A stretch of 7,195 nt of DNA from Dehalococcoidia bacterium (GCA_022823105.1 JAJDXU010000456.1:1-7195), one strand, 5' to 3'. Positions 1 through 5,242 are shown, counted from the first letter of the stretch. Translations and numbers: made by a program. The notes: generated from the sequence alone by a model not told the origin.

Positions 1-189
1 AAGGATGCTGCTGAAATCGCCTTGAATGGCGGAGTTCGCAGTATTAGATACGGTGGTGGACCTACGGCAGGCTCCCGCCAGAGGCGGACGTACCGCACCA
101 TGAGCGGACTACGCCACCCGGCGCGAATAATCGCAAAGCCCCGTGCAGGCACCGGCGTTGATGACAACGGCATTGGCGCGGCCATATAA
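1..189 (+). other. Open frame at window edge, possibly the tail of an upstream gene
   Basis: Frame 1 is open from the first base to a TAA at 187-189. It reads KDAAEIALNGGVRS and then becomes Arg/Gly rich. I do not recognise it as any family. The last part overlaps the -35 and -10 of the next gene's promoter, and GC-rich DNA often stays open by chance, so this may be no gene at all. A short hairpin (CCGCC, AGA, GGCGG at 75-87) lies inside it. Confidence 0.15.
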
Positions 190-190
190 T
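161..190 (+). promoter_or_regulatory. Sigma70-like promoter of the VOC gene
   Basis: ATGACA at 161-166 (5 of 6 matches to TTGACA) is followed after 18 bp by a perfect TATAAT at 185-190. Transcription would start near 197, giving a leader of about 40 nt before the ATG at 239. The position supports the ATG at 239 as the true start, because the earlier candidate start at 143 lies upstream of this promoter. Confidence 0.7.
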
Positions 191-238
191 GCGGAGACAC
201 GAGGCAACCGGAGATCACGACGACGCGGGAGGAACTAC

Positions 239-676
239 ATGGCTACCGTAACCCAATTTGAGCGAGTGACGAAGCCCCTGGTCAACATCACGGAGATGGA
301 CCACATCGTGCTGCGGACGCGGGACGTTGAACAGTCCCTGCGGTTCTACACCGAAGTGTTGGGAATGCAGGCGGAGCGAGTGGAGCAATGGCGCGCGGGC
401 GAGGTGCGATTCCCGTCGGCCCGGCTGAACGCGGATACCATCATCGATTTCTTCGCGTCGGACAATTATTCGATGGACCAGGACGGTCCCCGCAACCAGG
501 ACCACTTCTGCATGGTCATTGACTACACGGACATGGACGAGCTGAAGGCGCGGTTCGAGGACCTGGGCGTGGAGATCCAGGCCGGCCCGGGCAAGCGCTG
601 GGGTTCGCACGGCGACGGCATCTCGCTGTACATCTACGACCCGGACAACAACGTGGTGGAGCTGCGCCATTACTGA
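239..676 (+). CDS. VOC-family (glyoxalase/dioxygenase fold) metalloprotein
   Basis: The gene encodes 145 aa, the usual length for a single-chain protein with two betaalphabetabetabeta modules. The first module opens with MDHIVLRTRDVEQSLRFYTEVLGM (in two parts: MDHIVLRTRDVE, then SLRFYTEVLGM), the hallmark start of vicinal-oxygen-chelate proteins. The second module ends with YDPDNNVVELRHY. Likely metal ligands by family pattern are H22, H89 (in DHFCMVID) and E141, with D70 a further candidate. This His/His/Glu arrangement fits both glyoxalase-like and extradiol dioxygenase-like members, so the substrate cannot be named. I start at ATG 239, not at the upstream candidate 143: GGGAGGA at 227-233 sits 5 nt before it, homology begins shortly after it, and the promoter lies between the two candidates. 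It appears monocistronic and is followed by a strong hairpin. Family call is firm; function is open. Confidence 0.9.
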   Translation: MATVTQFERVTKPLVNITEMDHIVLRTRDVEQSLRFYTEVLGMQAERVEQWRAGEVRFPSARLNADTIIDFFASDNYSMDQDGPRNQDHFCMVIDYTDMDELKARFEDLGVEIQAGPGKRWGSHGDGISLYIYDPDNNVVELRHY

Positions 677-725
677 TCCGGATCCGTTGCCGGCGCGCTG
701 GTCGCAAGCGCCGTTGTCATCAGGG

Positions 726-759
726 GCAGGGGCGAATCCGCCTCAGGTGGATTCGCCCC
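726..759. terminator. Strong hairpin between convergent genes
   Basis: GGGGCGAATCC at 729-739 pairs perfectly with GGATTCGCCCC at 749-759. The stem continues inwards through G-U, C-G and C-G pairs (740-742 with 746-748), leaving a TCA loop: 14 pairs in all. It lies between the stop codons of the VOC gene (676) and the antiporter (794, minus strand). No T-run follows on either strand, so a canonical intrinsic terminator is not proven; a bidirectional terminator or 3'-end stabiliser is the likely role. Confidence 0.55.
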
Positions 760-793
760 CACGTCACGTGTGAGCCACCGATGGCTAAGCCGG

Positions 794-2041
794 TCAGGCT
801 TGTGGCGTGTCCGGTCCCTTTTGAGTCGAAGTTTCATCGTCCGTGCTCTCCATCCTGAACAGCCACTTGAGGCGGCGCCAGTCCTGAACGACGAGCAATG
901 CCGCCAGCCCGAAGAATGCCACCGCCATCCAGAAGCGGTGATCCTCGTGGGGGAAGAACATGTGGGCGATGAACGTGCCCAGCAGGGCAACACCCGGCAG
1001 CCAGCTTACGGTACCCCGCGCGATGAGGAGCAGGCCGAACAGCGCGTATGCCGCGGTCAACAGGAACTCGGCCGCCTGGCGACCATCCAGGGGGAAGCTC
1101 AGCAATTCTCCGGCGGCCAGGCTGAATATGCCGGACATGCTGCCGACCAGCAGCGTGAACTTGTTGACCTCGGAGGCTATGAGAACCGCCAGGCCGGCGC
1201 CGGGATTGGCTCGCGACGCCAGCAGCGCGGCGACCACCATTTCGGGGGTTTCCGACGCCAACGGGGCGATCCACTGGATGAGTATAAATTCGTCGATGCC
1301 GAGGGCCTGACCCGTTTGCACGAGTTCCTCAACGAATGGGTCGGCGCACACGAGGATTACCGCGGCGGCGTACAGGAACATCACCGCCACGGAAGTGCGC
1401 CGCAACGCCGGAGGCAATGAGCCGAGACGCTCTGCGATTCCCGCCAGCGCGGGTTGTTCCGCGGGCCTGGTCGAAGCGATCCACAAGTACACCAGGTAAA
1501 CGGCCAGCAGCGCCGCGGCGAGCAGAAAATGGACACCCTGCATGAAAAAGACGACGGTGGTGAGGAGCACGGCGACGGTGAGGAACGCCATCTCCGCCCC
1601 GACCTGCCCGCGGATGTCCAGCGCGCGGCGATGGATCAACCATGAAATCAGGATGACCAGCGGCCAGCCGACGCCGATGAGCAACCGGTTCGCGCCGGTC
1701 ACGTTGGCGGCGACGCGCCGGGTCTCGTCGGTCAACTCGCGGGTCTGGGTGTTGAACGATGCTCCCGCATCCCAGGCGAGCACCGCTTCGATGGCGTACT
1801 CCGGCAGCACGGTGAGGAGGGCAAGGATGGCGATGGCGAGGGAAGCCGAGATGTCCAGCTCCGCGACCTCGGCGGCCCACGAAAACAGGAACGCGCCGGC
1901 CAGGATGCCGGCGCCGTAAAGGGCAACCGCGAGCATAGGGGGAACGTCCGGCTGGGAAAGGGCGAGCCAGGCGCCCGGCACGCCCAGCGCCAGGACGATG
2001 ACCAGGGTTGCCCATTGTCGCCCACCCGCAAGCGATTTCAC
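794..2041 (-). CDS. CaCA-superfamily sodium/calcium-type cation antiporter
   Basis: A 415-aa integral membrane protein with about 10-12 hydrophobic segments, starting near residues 11-31 and ending near 370-387. The two inverted alpha-repeats that form the ion path in Na+/Ca2+ exchangers are visible. The first holds TVLPE (77-81) and NVTGAN (113-118); the second holds SETPE (263-267) and SEVNK (290-294). The Pro-Glu pairs would place E81 and E267 at the cation site. The repeats differ from the textbook GTSLPE and GNxxGSNxxN, and the first has a longer linker, so this is a divergent subfamily; the transported ion (Ca2+, Na+, H+) is inferred only. The C-terminal 20 residues are polar and probably cytoplasmic. 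The start is a GTG at 2041, supported by GGAGG (minus strand, 2050-2054) 8 nt upstream and by the hydrophobic segment that begins at once. It is convergent with the VOC gene and divergent from the stress-protein gene. Confidence 0.88.
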   Translation of the reverse strand: MKSLAGGRQWATLVIVLALGVPGAWLALSQPDVPPMLAVALYGAGILAGAFLFSWAAEVAELDISASLAIAILALLTVLPEYAIEAVLAWDAGASFNTQTRELTDETRRVAANVTGANRLLIGVGWPLVILISWLIHRRALDIRGQVGAEMAFLTVAVLLTTVVFFMQGVHFLLAAALLAVYLVYLWIASTRPAEQPALAGIAERLGSLPPALRRTSVAVMFLYAAAVILVCADPFVEELVQTGQALGIDEFILIQWIAPLASETPEMVVAALLASRANPGAGLAVLIASEVNKFTLLVGSMSGIFSLAAGELLSFPLDGRQAAEFLLTAAYALFGLLLIARGTVSWLPGVALLGTFIAHMFFPHEDHRFWMAVAFFGLAALLVVQDWRRLKWLFRMESTDDETSTQKGPDTPQA

Positions 2042-2177
2042 TGTTCAAGCCTCCGTGGTTTCGCCCGGACCATGCGGAGAGTACCCTATCATCTTGAAGG
2101 GTCGTTGGCGACGGACTTGGACGGCAGGGCAATCGCTTTTCGACCTTTGGCTCTTTGGTCCGGCACTCCTGGCTACC

Positions 2178-2204
2178 GTCATGCCGGCGAAAGCCGGTAT
2201 CCAG
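2178..2204 (+). repeat. Left inner arm: REP-like palindromic repeat
   Basis: The core CCGGCGAAAGCCGG at 2184-2197 folds into a 5-bp stem with a GAAA (GNRA) tetraloop, extended by three flanking pairs to about 8 bp. The unit runs from GTCATG to ATCCAG and matches the type of short dispersed repeat common in many bacterial genomes. It is the inverted partner of the arm at 2252-2278. Confidence 0.75.
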
Positions 2205-2251
2205 TGCCTGAGGTCGGCTGTTTCGCAACCGTGGTCTTCATCCTGCGCCCT

Positions 2252-2278
2252 CTGGACTCCGGCTTTCGCCGGAGTGAC
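2252..2278 (-). repeat. Right inner arm: REP-like palindromic repeat, inverted
   Basis: ACTCCGGCTTTCGCCGGAGT at 2256-2275 is an 8-bp perfect stem with a TTTC loop. Read on the minus strand it equals the left arm (2178-2204) apart from a few substitutions in the flanks of the core; the 47 nt between the arms show no symmetry. Compensating changes in the stem (T/A pair in one copy, C/G in the other) suggest that base pairing is conserved. Confidence 0.75.
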
Positions 2279-2313
2279 GAATCTGTAAATCCCAAAATGC
2301 GATTGCCCTGATT

Positions 2314-2394
2314 TTGACGGATAATCCAGGGTGGTAACATGTGCGGGCCGATTGGCAAAACGCGATGATTTAAACATGGTGAGATAACGAGGAT
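2314..2394 (+). promoter_or_regulatory. Upstream region and RBS of the universal stress gene
   Basis: TTGACG at 2314-2319, just outside the MITE-like element, is a good -35 box. The best -10 candidate is TAACAT at 2335-2340, with a short 15-bp spacer, so the promoter call is weak. The ribosome site is also unusual: GAGGA at 2389-2393 ends only 1 nt before the ATG. The start is nevertheless fixed by homology, since MYSKVVVPLDGS is the normal first strand of a UspA domain. Confidence 0.35.
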
Positions 2395-3420
2395 ATGTAC
2401 TCAAAAGTCGTGGTTCCCCTGGATGGTTCCGAACTCTCCGAGCGGTCTTTGCCGTACGCGGGCCTGGTTGCCGGCGCCCTGTCCATACCGATCGAGCTGG
2501 TGGAGGCGTTCGACATTCTGCCGGCGGCGGCCCCCATATCGGGCGCGGCGTTGGCGACTCAGCGCCTGCTCGAGCAGGCGCAGGCGCAGTCGGAGCAGTA
2601 CCTGGACCAGGTGCGCAATGAACTCAGGAGCCAGGGCTACGTGGCCACGGCGACCGCCTTGCCGGGCGCGCCGGCGCAGGCGATCATCGACTGGGTCGGC
2701 GACGATCCCGATGCCCTGGTGGTGATGTCAACCCACGGCCGGGGAGGCATCGCCCGGTGGGCGCTGGGCAGCGTGGCCGACAAGGTGCTGCACTCGGTAC
2801 CGAACCCGATGCTGTTGGTGCGCTCCACCGGCTCCAACGTTCCGGCCCAGGTTGAACCCCAGGCGGTGCTGACGCCCCTGGACGGGTCGGAGTTGTCGGA
2901 ACTGTCCCTGGAGCACGCTGCGATCATGGCGACCGCGCTGCGGGCTCGTATCATTCTGTTGCGGGTGAACCCCGACCCTGAGGTCTATCGCCAACAACTG
3001 GGCAGGGCCGGCCGCGCCGCGATCGAAAACGCGGACTCCGATTGGTCGCCGGTAGAAGAGTTGGCCCGGGCGGATGCCGAAGACGCCAGGGTCTCGCTGG
3101 AGCGGGCCGAACGGAGACTGGCGAGGGATTTCGGGTTCTCCGGCGACGTGGTCAGCCAACCGGCGCAGTCCCGCAACGTGGCCGAAGCCATCGTGGATCT
3201 GGCCGATTCGGAAAACGCGATTGCGGTGATGACCACCCACGGGCGCAGCGGCATCAACCGGCTCGTGCTGGGCAGCATCACGGATCGGGTGGTGCGCCAT
3301 TCCAACGCGCCGGTGCTGGTGGTGCGGCAGTCCAGGACGGGGGCGGGACTGGGGATCGCAGTACCGGCGGATGCGTCGACCACCCCGGACGTGGGCGGAG
3401 CGGCGGCACAGCCTGCATAA
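2395..3420 (+). CDS. Universal stress protein with two tandem UspA domains
   Basis: A 341-aa cytoplasmic protein made of two fused UspA folds. Domain 1 spans about 1-147 (opens VVVPLDGSELSERSL) and domain 2 about 154-315 (opens AVLTPLDGSELSELSL). Each ends with the nucleotide-binding signature: STHGRGG...ALGS at 112-126 and TTHGRSG...VLGS at 280-294. These fit the ATP-binding pattern G-2x-G-9x-G-S/T except that the first Gly is Ser or Thr. The residual Gly-rich loop suggests ATP binding is kept, but that is inference. Domain 2 carries a charged helical insertion near residues 200-245. The last 25 residues are Ala/Gly/Thr-rich and probably disordered. Two-domain Usp proteins are common in Chloroflexota, Cyanobacteria and Actinobacteria and act in stress or energy limitation; no partner gene is adjacent. 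It reads away from the antiporter and towards the small minus-strand gene. Confidence 0.92.
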   Translation: MYSKVVVPLDGSELSERSLPYAGLVAGALSIPIELVEAFDILPAAAPISGAALATQRLLEQAQAQSEQYLDQVRNELRSQGYVATATALPGAPAQAIIDWVGDDPDALVVMSTHGRGGIARWALGSVADKVLHSVPNPMLLVRSTGSNVPAQVEPQAVLTPLDGSELSELSLEHAAIMATALRARIILLRVNPDPEVYRQQLGRAGRAAIENADSDWSPVEELARADAEDARVSLERAERRLARDFGFSGDVVSQPAQSRNVAEAIVDLADSENAIAVMTTHGRSGINRLVLGSITDRVVRHSNAPVLVVRQSRTGAGLGIAVPADASTTPDVGGAAAQPA

Positions 3421-3421
3421 C

Positions 3422-3475
3422 GGCACGGCACCGTGCCCGCGGCCGGCCTGCGGTCGGTCGGGGATCAGAACCCCG
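3422..3475. terminator. Hairpin pair between convergent genes
   Basis: GGCACGG (3422-3428) pairs with CCGTGCC (3431-3437) directly after the stress-protein stop. A second stem, CGGGG (3459-3463) with CCCCG (3471-3475), encloses the stop codon of the small minus-strand gene in its loop. Neither is followed by a T-run, so these are possible transcript ends for the two convergent genes, not clear intrinsic terminators. Confidence 0.35.
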
Positions 3476-3695
3476 GGTGTTGTCGCCGGGGCGGTTCGCC
3501 GTTCAGGCCGTGGTTCGCCGGCAGGTGACCGTAACGTCGGAGGGTCGCGATCAATGAGCCGGCCTGTCGCCGGTCCAGATCGTCGAACCTGGCCGGGGCT
3601 TCGGGCCAGCGCTGGCGAACCATGGGCCACGTTGTATCGGCGCCGGCGAGCAGCCGCTCCAGGTAGCGGAGTTGCGCTGCTGTTGCTCGTTCCAT
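3465..3695 (-). CDS. Small hypothetical protein (76 aa)
   Basis: I do not recognise a named family. The protein has an N-terminal helix TAAQLRYLERLLAG and, after a Trp/Pro-rich linker (TWPMVRQRWPEAP), a second helix FDDLDRRQAGSLIATLRRYG. This resembles the short helical module with pattern T-x-x-Q-x-x-Y-L-x-x-L-L ... L-x-x-x-x-A-x-x-L-I found as stand-alone small proteins or at the ends of DNA-acting enzymes; that likeness is from memory and gives no function. The C-terminal 20 residues are Pro/Arg/His-rich. I choose ATG 3695 because GGGAGGT (minus strand, 3704-3710) lies 8 nt upstream; a GTG at 3716 precedes that site and is less likely. The gene is convergent with the stress protein and divergent from the STAS gene. 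Confidence 0.55.
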   Translation of the reverse strand: MERATAAQLRYLERLLAGADTTWPMVRQRWPEAPARFDDLDRRQAGSLIATLRRYGHLPANHGLNGEPPRRQHPGF

Positions 3696-4042
3696 CACGT
3701 CGCACCTCCCTGGCACTGCAATGGCACGGCGAATTGACGATGGGTGATGCAGTTGTCTGATGAATTATTGTTATTCCATTATCGCATATATCAGCCCGCT
3801 ATCGCATACATCAAGCTGCGTCGCCGGCGCCTGACCTACAGCCGAGTCCGTCCACGTGCACCGGCGGCGGCGCGCGATTTCTCCCACTGACACGGATCAT
3901 TAAAGTTACGTAAATCCGCTCCCGTTGTTCTTGGCGCAGCGTTACGCGCGGTCGCCACAATCATGGTGGCGGCACGAGTCCGCGCCGGTCCGGTCGCCTT
4001 TTGACCAAGCAAAAACACGAGAAGGATGTGGGGAAGAGCGTT
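3696..4042. promoter_or_regulatory. Divergent intergenic region between the small gene and STAS gene
   Basis: About 347 nt without a gene. The part at 3757-3813 is markedly AT-rich against the surrounding sequence and contains a direct repeat (listed separately) and promoter-like hexamers for the minus strand (GATAAT, 3778-3783). On the plus strand CTGACA at 3887-3892 could serve as a -35 for the STAS gene, but no good -10 follows (TAAATC at 3911-3916 is poor). TTACGTAA at 3906-3913 is an 8-bp palindrome. CGCCAC/GTGGCG at 3953-3971 forms a small hairpin in what would be the STAS leader. Confidence 0.4.
3780..3813. repeat. Direct repeat TATCGCATAyATCA with 20-bp period
   Basis: TATCGCATATATCA at 3780-3793 recurs as TATCGCATACATCA at 3800-3813: 13 of 14 bases match and the start-to-start distance is 20 bp, about two helical turns. 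This is the spacing expected if two protein units bind the same DNA face. It lies between two divergent genes, so it is a candidate operator. Confidence 0.5.
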
Positions 4043-4381
4043 ATGGTGATCGAAACACGAAGAGACAGCGGGGCGCTGGTGATCAGAGCCGAGGACAGGC
4101 TGGACCTGGTGAACGCCCAGATATTCCACGACGAACTGGACGCCGCGATCGAGTCCTCGGAGAGAGCGGTGGTGATCGACATGGCGGGGTTGACGTACAT
4201 CAGCAGCGCCGGCCTGCGCGTGATCCTGCAGATGCTGCGGCGGATGCAGCGGCAGGACGCGCGGCTGGCGCTGTGCTCACTGTCAATTGAGGTGCAGAAC
4301 GTATTCGACACCAGCGGAATCGCCCAGTTGGTGGACATTCGGCCGTCGCGAGAGGAAGCCATCGCGGCAGTCAGCGGCTAG
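4043..4381 (+). CDS. STAS-domain protein, anti-sigma-factor-antagonist type
   Basis: A 112-aa single STAS domain, the normal size for SpoIIAA/RsbV-like proteins. The first strand is MVIETRRDSGALVIRAEDRLD. The conserved core is VVIDMAGLTYISSAGLRVIL (residues 43-62), where S54/S55 correspond to the phosphoryl-accepting serine region of this family. In the classical partner-switching scheme an unphosphorylated STAS protein releases a sigma factor from its anti-sigma kinase. No HATPase_c kinase, PP2C phosphatase or sigma factor gene is in the window, so the partner must be elsewhere, or the protein acts otherwise. I prefer ATG 4043 (GGGGAAG 6 nt upstream, start at the first strand); GTG 4028 and TTG 4001 are in-frame alternatives. 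A small membrane ORF follows after 104 nt on the same strand. Confidence 0.88.
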   Translation: MVIETRRDSGALVIRAEDRLDLVNAQIFHDELDAAIESSERAVVIDMAGLTYISSAGLRVILQMLRRMQRQDARLALCSLSIEVQNVFDTSGIAQLVDIRPSREEAIAAVSG

Positions 4382-4432
4382 GACGACGCCAGCGGAGCCT
4401 GATCCGTCCAGGCAAGTCTTCAGGACCGACAC

Positions 4433-4459
4433 GCGGCATTCCCACGCGGGAGTTGCCGC
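4433..4459 (+). promoter_or_regulatory. Leader hairpin before the small membrane ORF
   Basis: GCGGCA (4433-4438) pairs with TGCCGC (4454-4459), and inside it TCCC (4440-4443) pairs with GGGA (4448-4451) around an ACGC loop, with a small asymmetric internal loop. It ends 14 nt before the SD of the next ORF. There is no T-run. It could protect a transcript end, mark a processing site or tune translation. Confidence 0.35.
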
Positions 4460-4485
4460 ACCGAGTTGATAGCGGAGGATGCGCA

Positions 4486-4599
4486 ATGGGCAGGTACGTG
4501 GCGATGGGGATGGTCGGCGGCATAGCGATTGGCATTCTGGTGGCGTTCCTGGGAATGTACGGCGTGGCAATCCTGCGGAGCGTAATGCAGTTGTGCTGA
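4486..4599 (+). CDS. Small membrane protein (37 aa) with glycine zipper
   Basis: A short ORF, MGRYVAMGMVGGIAIG followed by ILVAFLGMYGVAILRSVMQLC. GGAGGA at 4474-4479 lies 6 nt before the ATG, the best-placed SD in this part of the window. By hand count 31 of 37 codons end in G or C, above the downstream frame (29 of 43). Residues 5-30 form one uninterrupted hydrophobic segment with a single Arg on each side (R3, R31). Gly at 8, 12 and 16 plus Ala at 20 gives a GxxxGxxxGxxxA face, the glycine-zipper pattern used for close helix packing. A single-pass, self-associating inner-membrane peptide is the natural reading; function unknown. A type I toxin peptide or accessory subunit are alternatives. 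Likely co-transcribed with the STAS gene 104 nt upstream, since I see no promoter between them. Confidence 0.6.
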   Translation: MGRYVAMGMVGGIAIGILVAFLGMYGVAILRSVMQLC

Positions 4600-5151
4600 C
4601 TCCCCGCCGCGCTGGCGGGTGTAGGAATGGCCCCCAACCAGGGCGGACCCGGAGAGCCACAGGGAGCCGGCATGGGATCGGCCACCCGCGGTCAACCCGC
4701 CACGCAAGCGCCGGAACGATGCCGGGGTTGAGCGGGAGCCCAGGGTTACAGGCGCTACGTGGGCTCTCCTCCCGAGGCGGATGAAGGGGAGGCGGCCATC
4801 GACTGGTCCAAGCGCAGAGTACGGCAGGCACTCTGCAGGAATTGGCCGCCGCCTTTCTTGAGGATCTCGCTGACGCTGATGCCGTGCTGCAATCGGTGGC
4901 CCGGCGCTTTCCCGGCGCGTCATCACGGGCCGACAGGATTTTGTCGAAGGGTAATGGCGCCCGTCCCTGTGAGAAAGGACCTGCACAATGGGTCAACGAG
5001 GAGCATTGCCCGGCGGACGCAGTGAATGCCGCCTGCGGATGGATGACCGCACTGCCGGGATGTGACGTCTTGCCGGCCCTGTTCGCATCCTGTCCATCCT
5101 GCCGCAGGTCCGCCTTCGGAGGATACATCGATGTAAAAGCCGAACCCCAAA
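4600..5151. other. Stretch of about 550 nt without a convincing intact gene
   Basis: Directly after the small ORF lies a hairpin (CCCGCC 4603-4608 with GGCGGG 4614-4619). The frame of the small ORF stays open through 4731 and again to 5025, interrupted only by TGA codons. A possible gene remnant is listed at 4732-4967. A 25-codon ORF at 4988-5065 with a weak AAGGA site looks like chance. At 5118-5136 a strong SD precedes an ATG that is followed at once by TAA. I see no RNA gene, and no good promoter until 5152. Confidence 0.5.
4732..4967 (+). pseudogene. Possible frameshifted gene remnant
   Basis: Two overlapping frames look mildly protein-like one after the other. The first, 4732 to about 4830, reads GYRRYVGSPPEADEGEAA then IDWSKRRVRQ. 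The second, opening after TGA 4782-4784, reads TLQELAAAFLEDLADADA then VLQSVARRFPGASSRADRIL, a plausible acidic amphipathic helix. A single frameshift near 4810-4835 would join them. No well-placed SD or ATG serves either frame, and I recognise no family. It may equally be non-coding GC-rich sequence. Confidence 0.2.
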
Positions 5152-5180
5152 ATGACAGCCCCCCTGCCGTGTGCTATCGT
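5152..5180 (+). promoter_or_regulatory. Extended -10 promoter of the ThDP enzyme gene
   Basis: ATGACA at 5152-5157 and TATCGT at 5175-5180 are separated by 17 bp. The -10 is preceded by TG at 5172-5173 with one base between, the extended -10 arrangement that offsets a weak hexamer. The start of transcription would be near 5187, giving a leader of about 55 nt. The -35 is the same hexamer as in the VOC promoter. Confidence 0.5.
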
Positions 5181-5242
5181 AGGTTGCCCTGTTTAGCAGC
5201 AGGAACCATACCCGCAGAAACTCTACCCAGGAAGGTGTTGTT

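Larger units (their letters stand above)
2125..2310. mobile_element. MITE-like nested inverted-repeat element
   Basis: The outer ends are an exact 12-bp inverted repeat: CAGGGCAATCGC at 2125-2136 and GCGATTGCCCTG at 2299-2310, with weaker similarity for about six more bases. Inside lie two longer inverted arms (2178-2204 and 2252-2278), each a hairpin in itself. Near-direct repeats flank the element: TTGGACGG (2117-2124) abuts the left end and TTTGACGG (2313-2320) lies 2 nt from the right end, possibly a degraded target duplication. No reading frame for a transposase fits within 186 bp, so it would be non-autonomous. It fills most of the 353-bp gap between two divergent genes and could supply or separate promoters. 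Confidence 0.55.

Noticed and set aside
143..238. Upstream extension of the VOC gene
   Set aside because: The extension lies before the promoter's transcription start, is Arg-rich and unlike the family, while ATG 239 has a well-placed GGGAGGA.
1329..2228. 299-codon minus-strand frame overlapping the antiporter
   Set aside because: Arg/Gly/Pro-rich translation in another frame of the antiporter gene; it also runs through the repeat arms.
2178..2278. Two similar palindromes considered as a CRISPR array
   Set aside because: Only two copies, in inverted orientation, with no spacer series and no cas gene nearby.
2728..3705. 325-codon minus-strand frame over the stress gene
   Set aside because: Arg/Gly/Pro-rich antisense shadow of the two UspA domains; it also overlaps the better supported 76-aa gene in another frame.
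4988..5065. 25-codon ORF MGQRGALPGGRSECRLR...
   Set aside because: AAGGA site is weak, composition shows no domain or membrane segment, and no conservation can be judged from sequence alone.
4283..5128. 281-codon minus-strand frame
   Set aside because: Pro/Arg/Ser/Cys-rich low-complexity translation, overlaps the end of the STAS gene and the small ORF, no SD.
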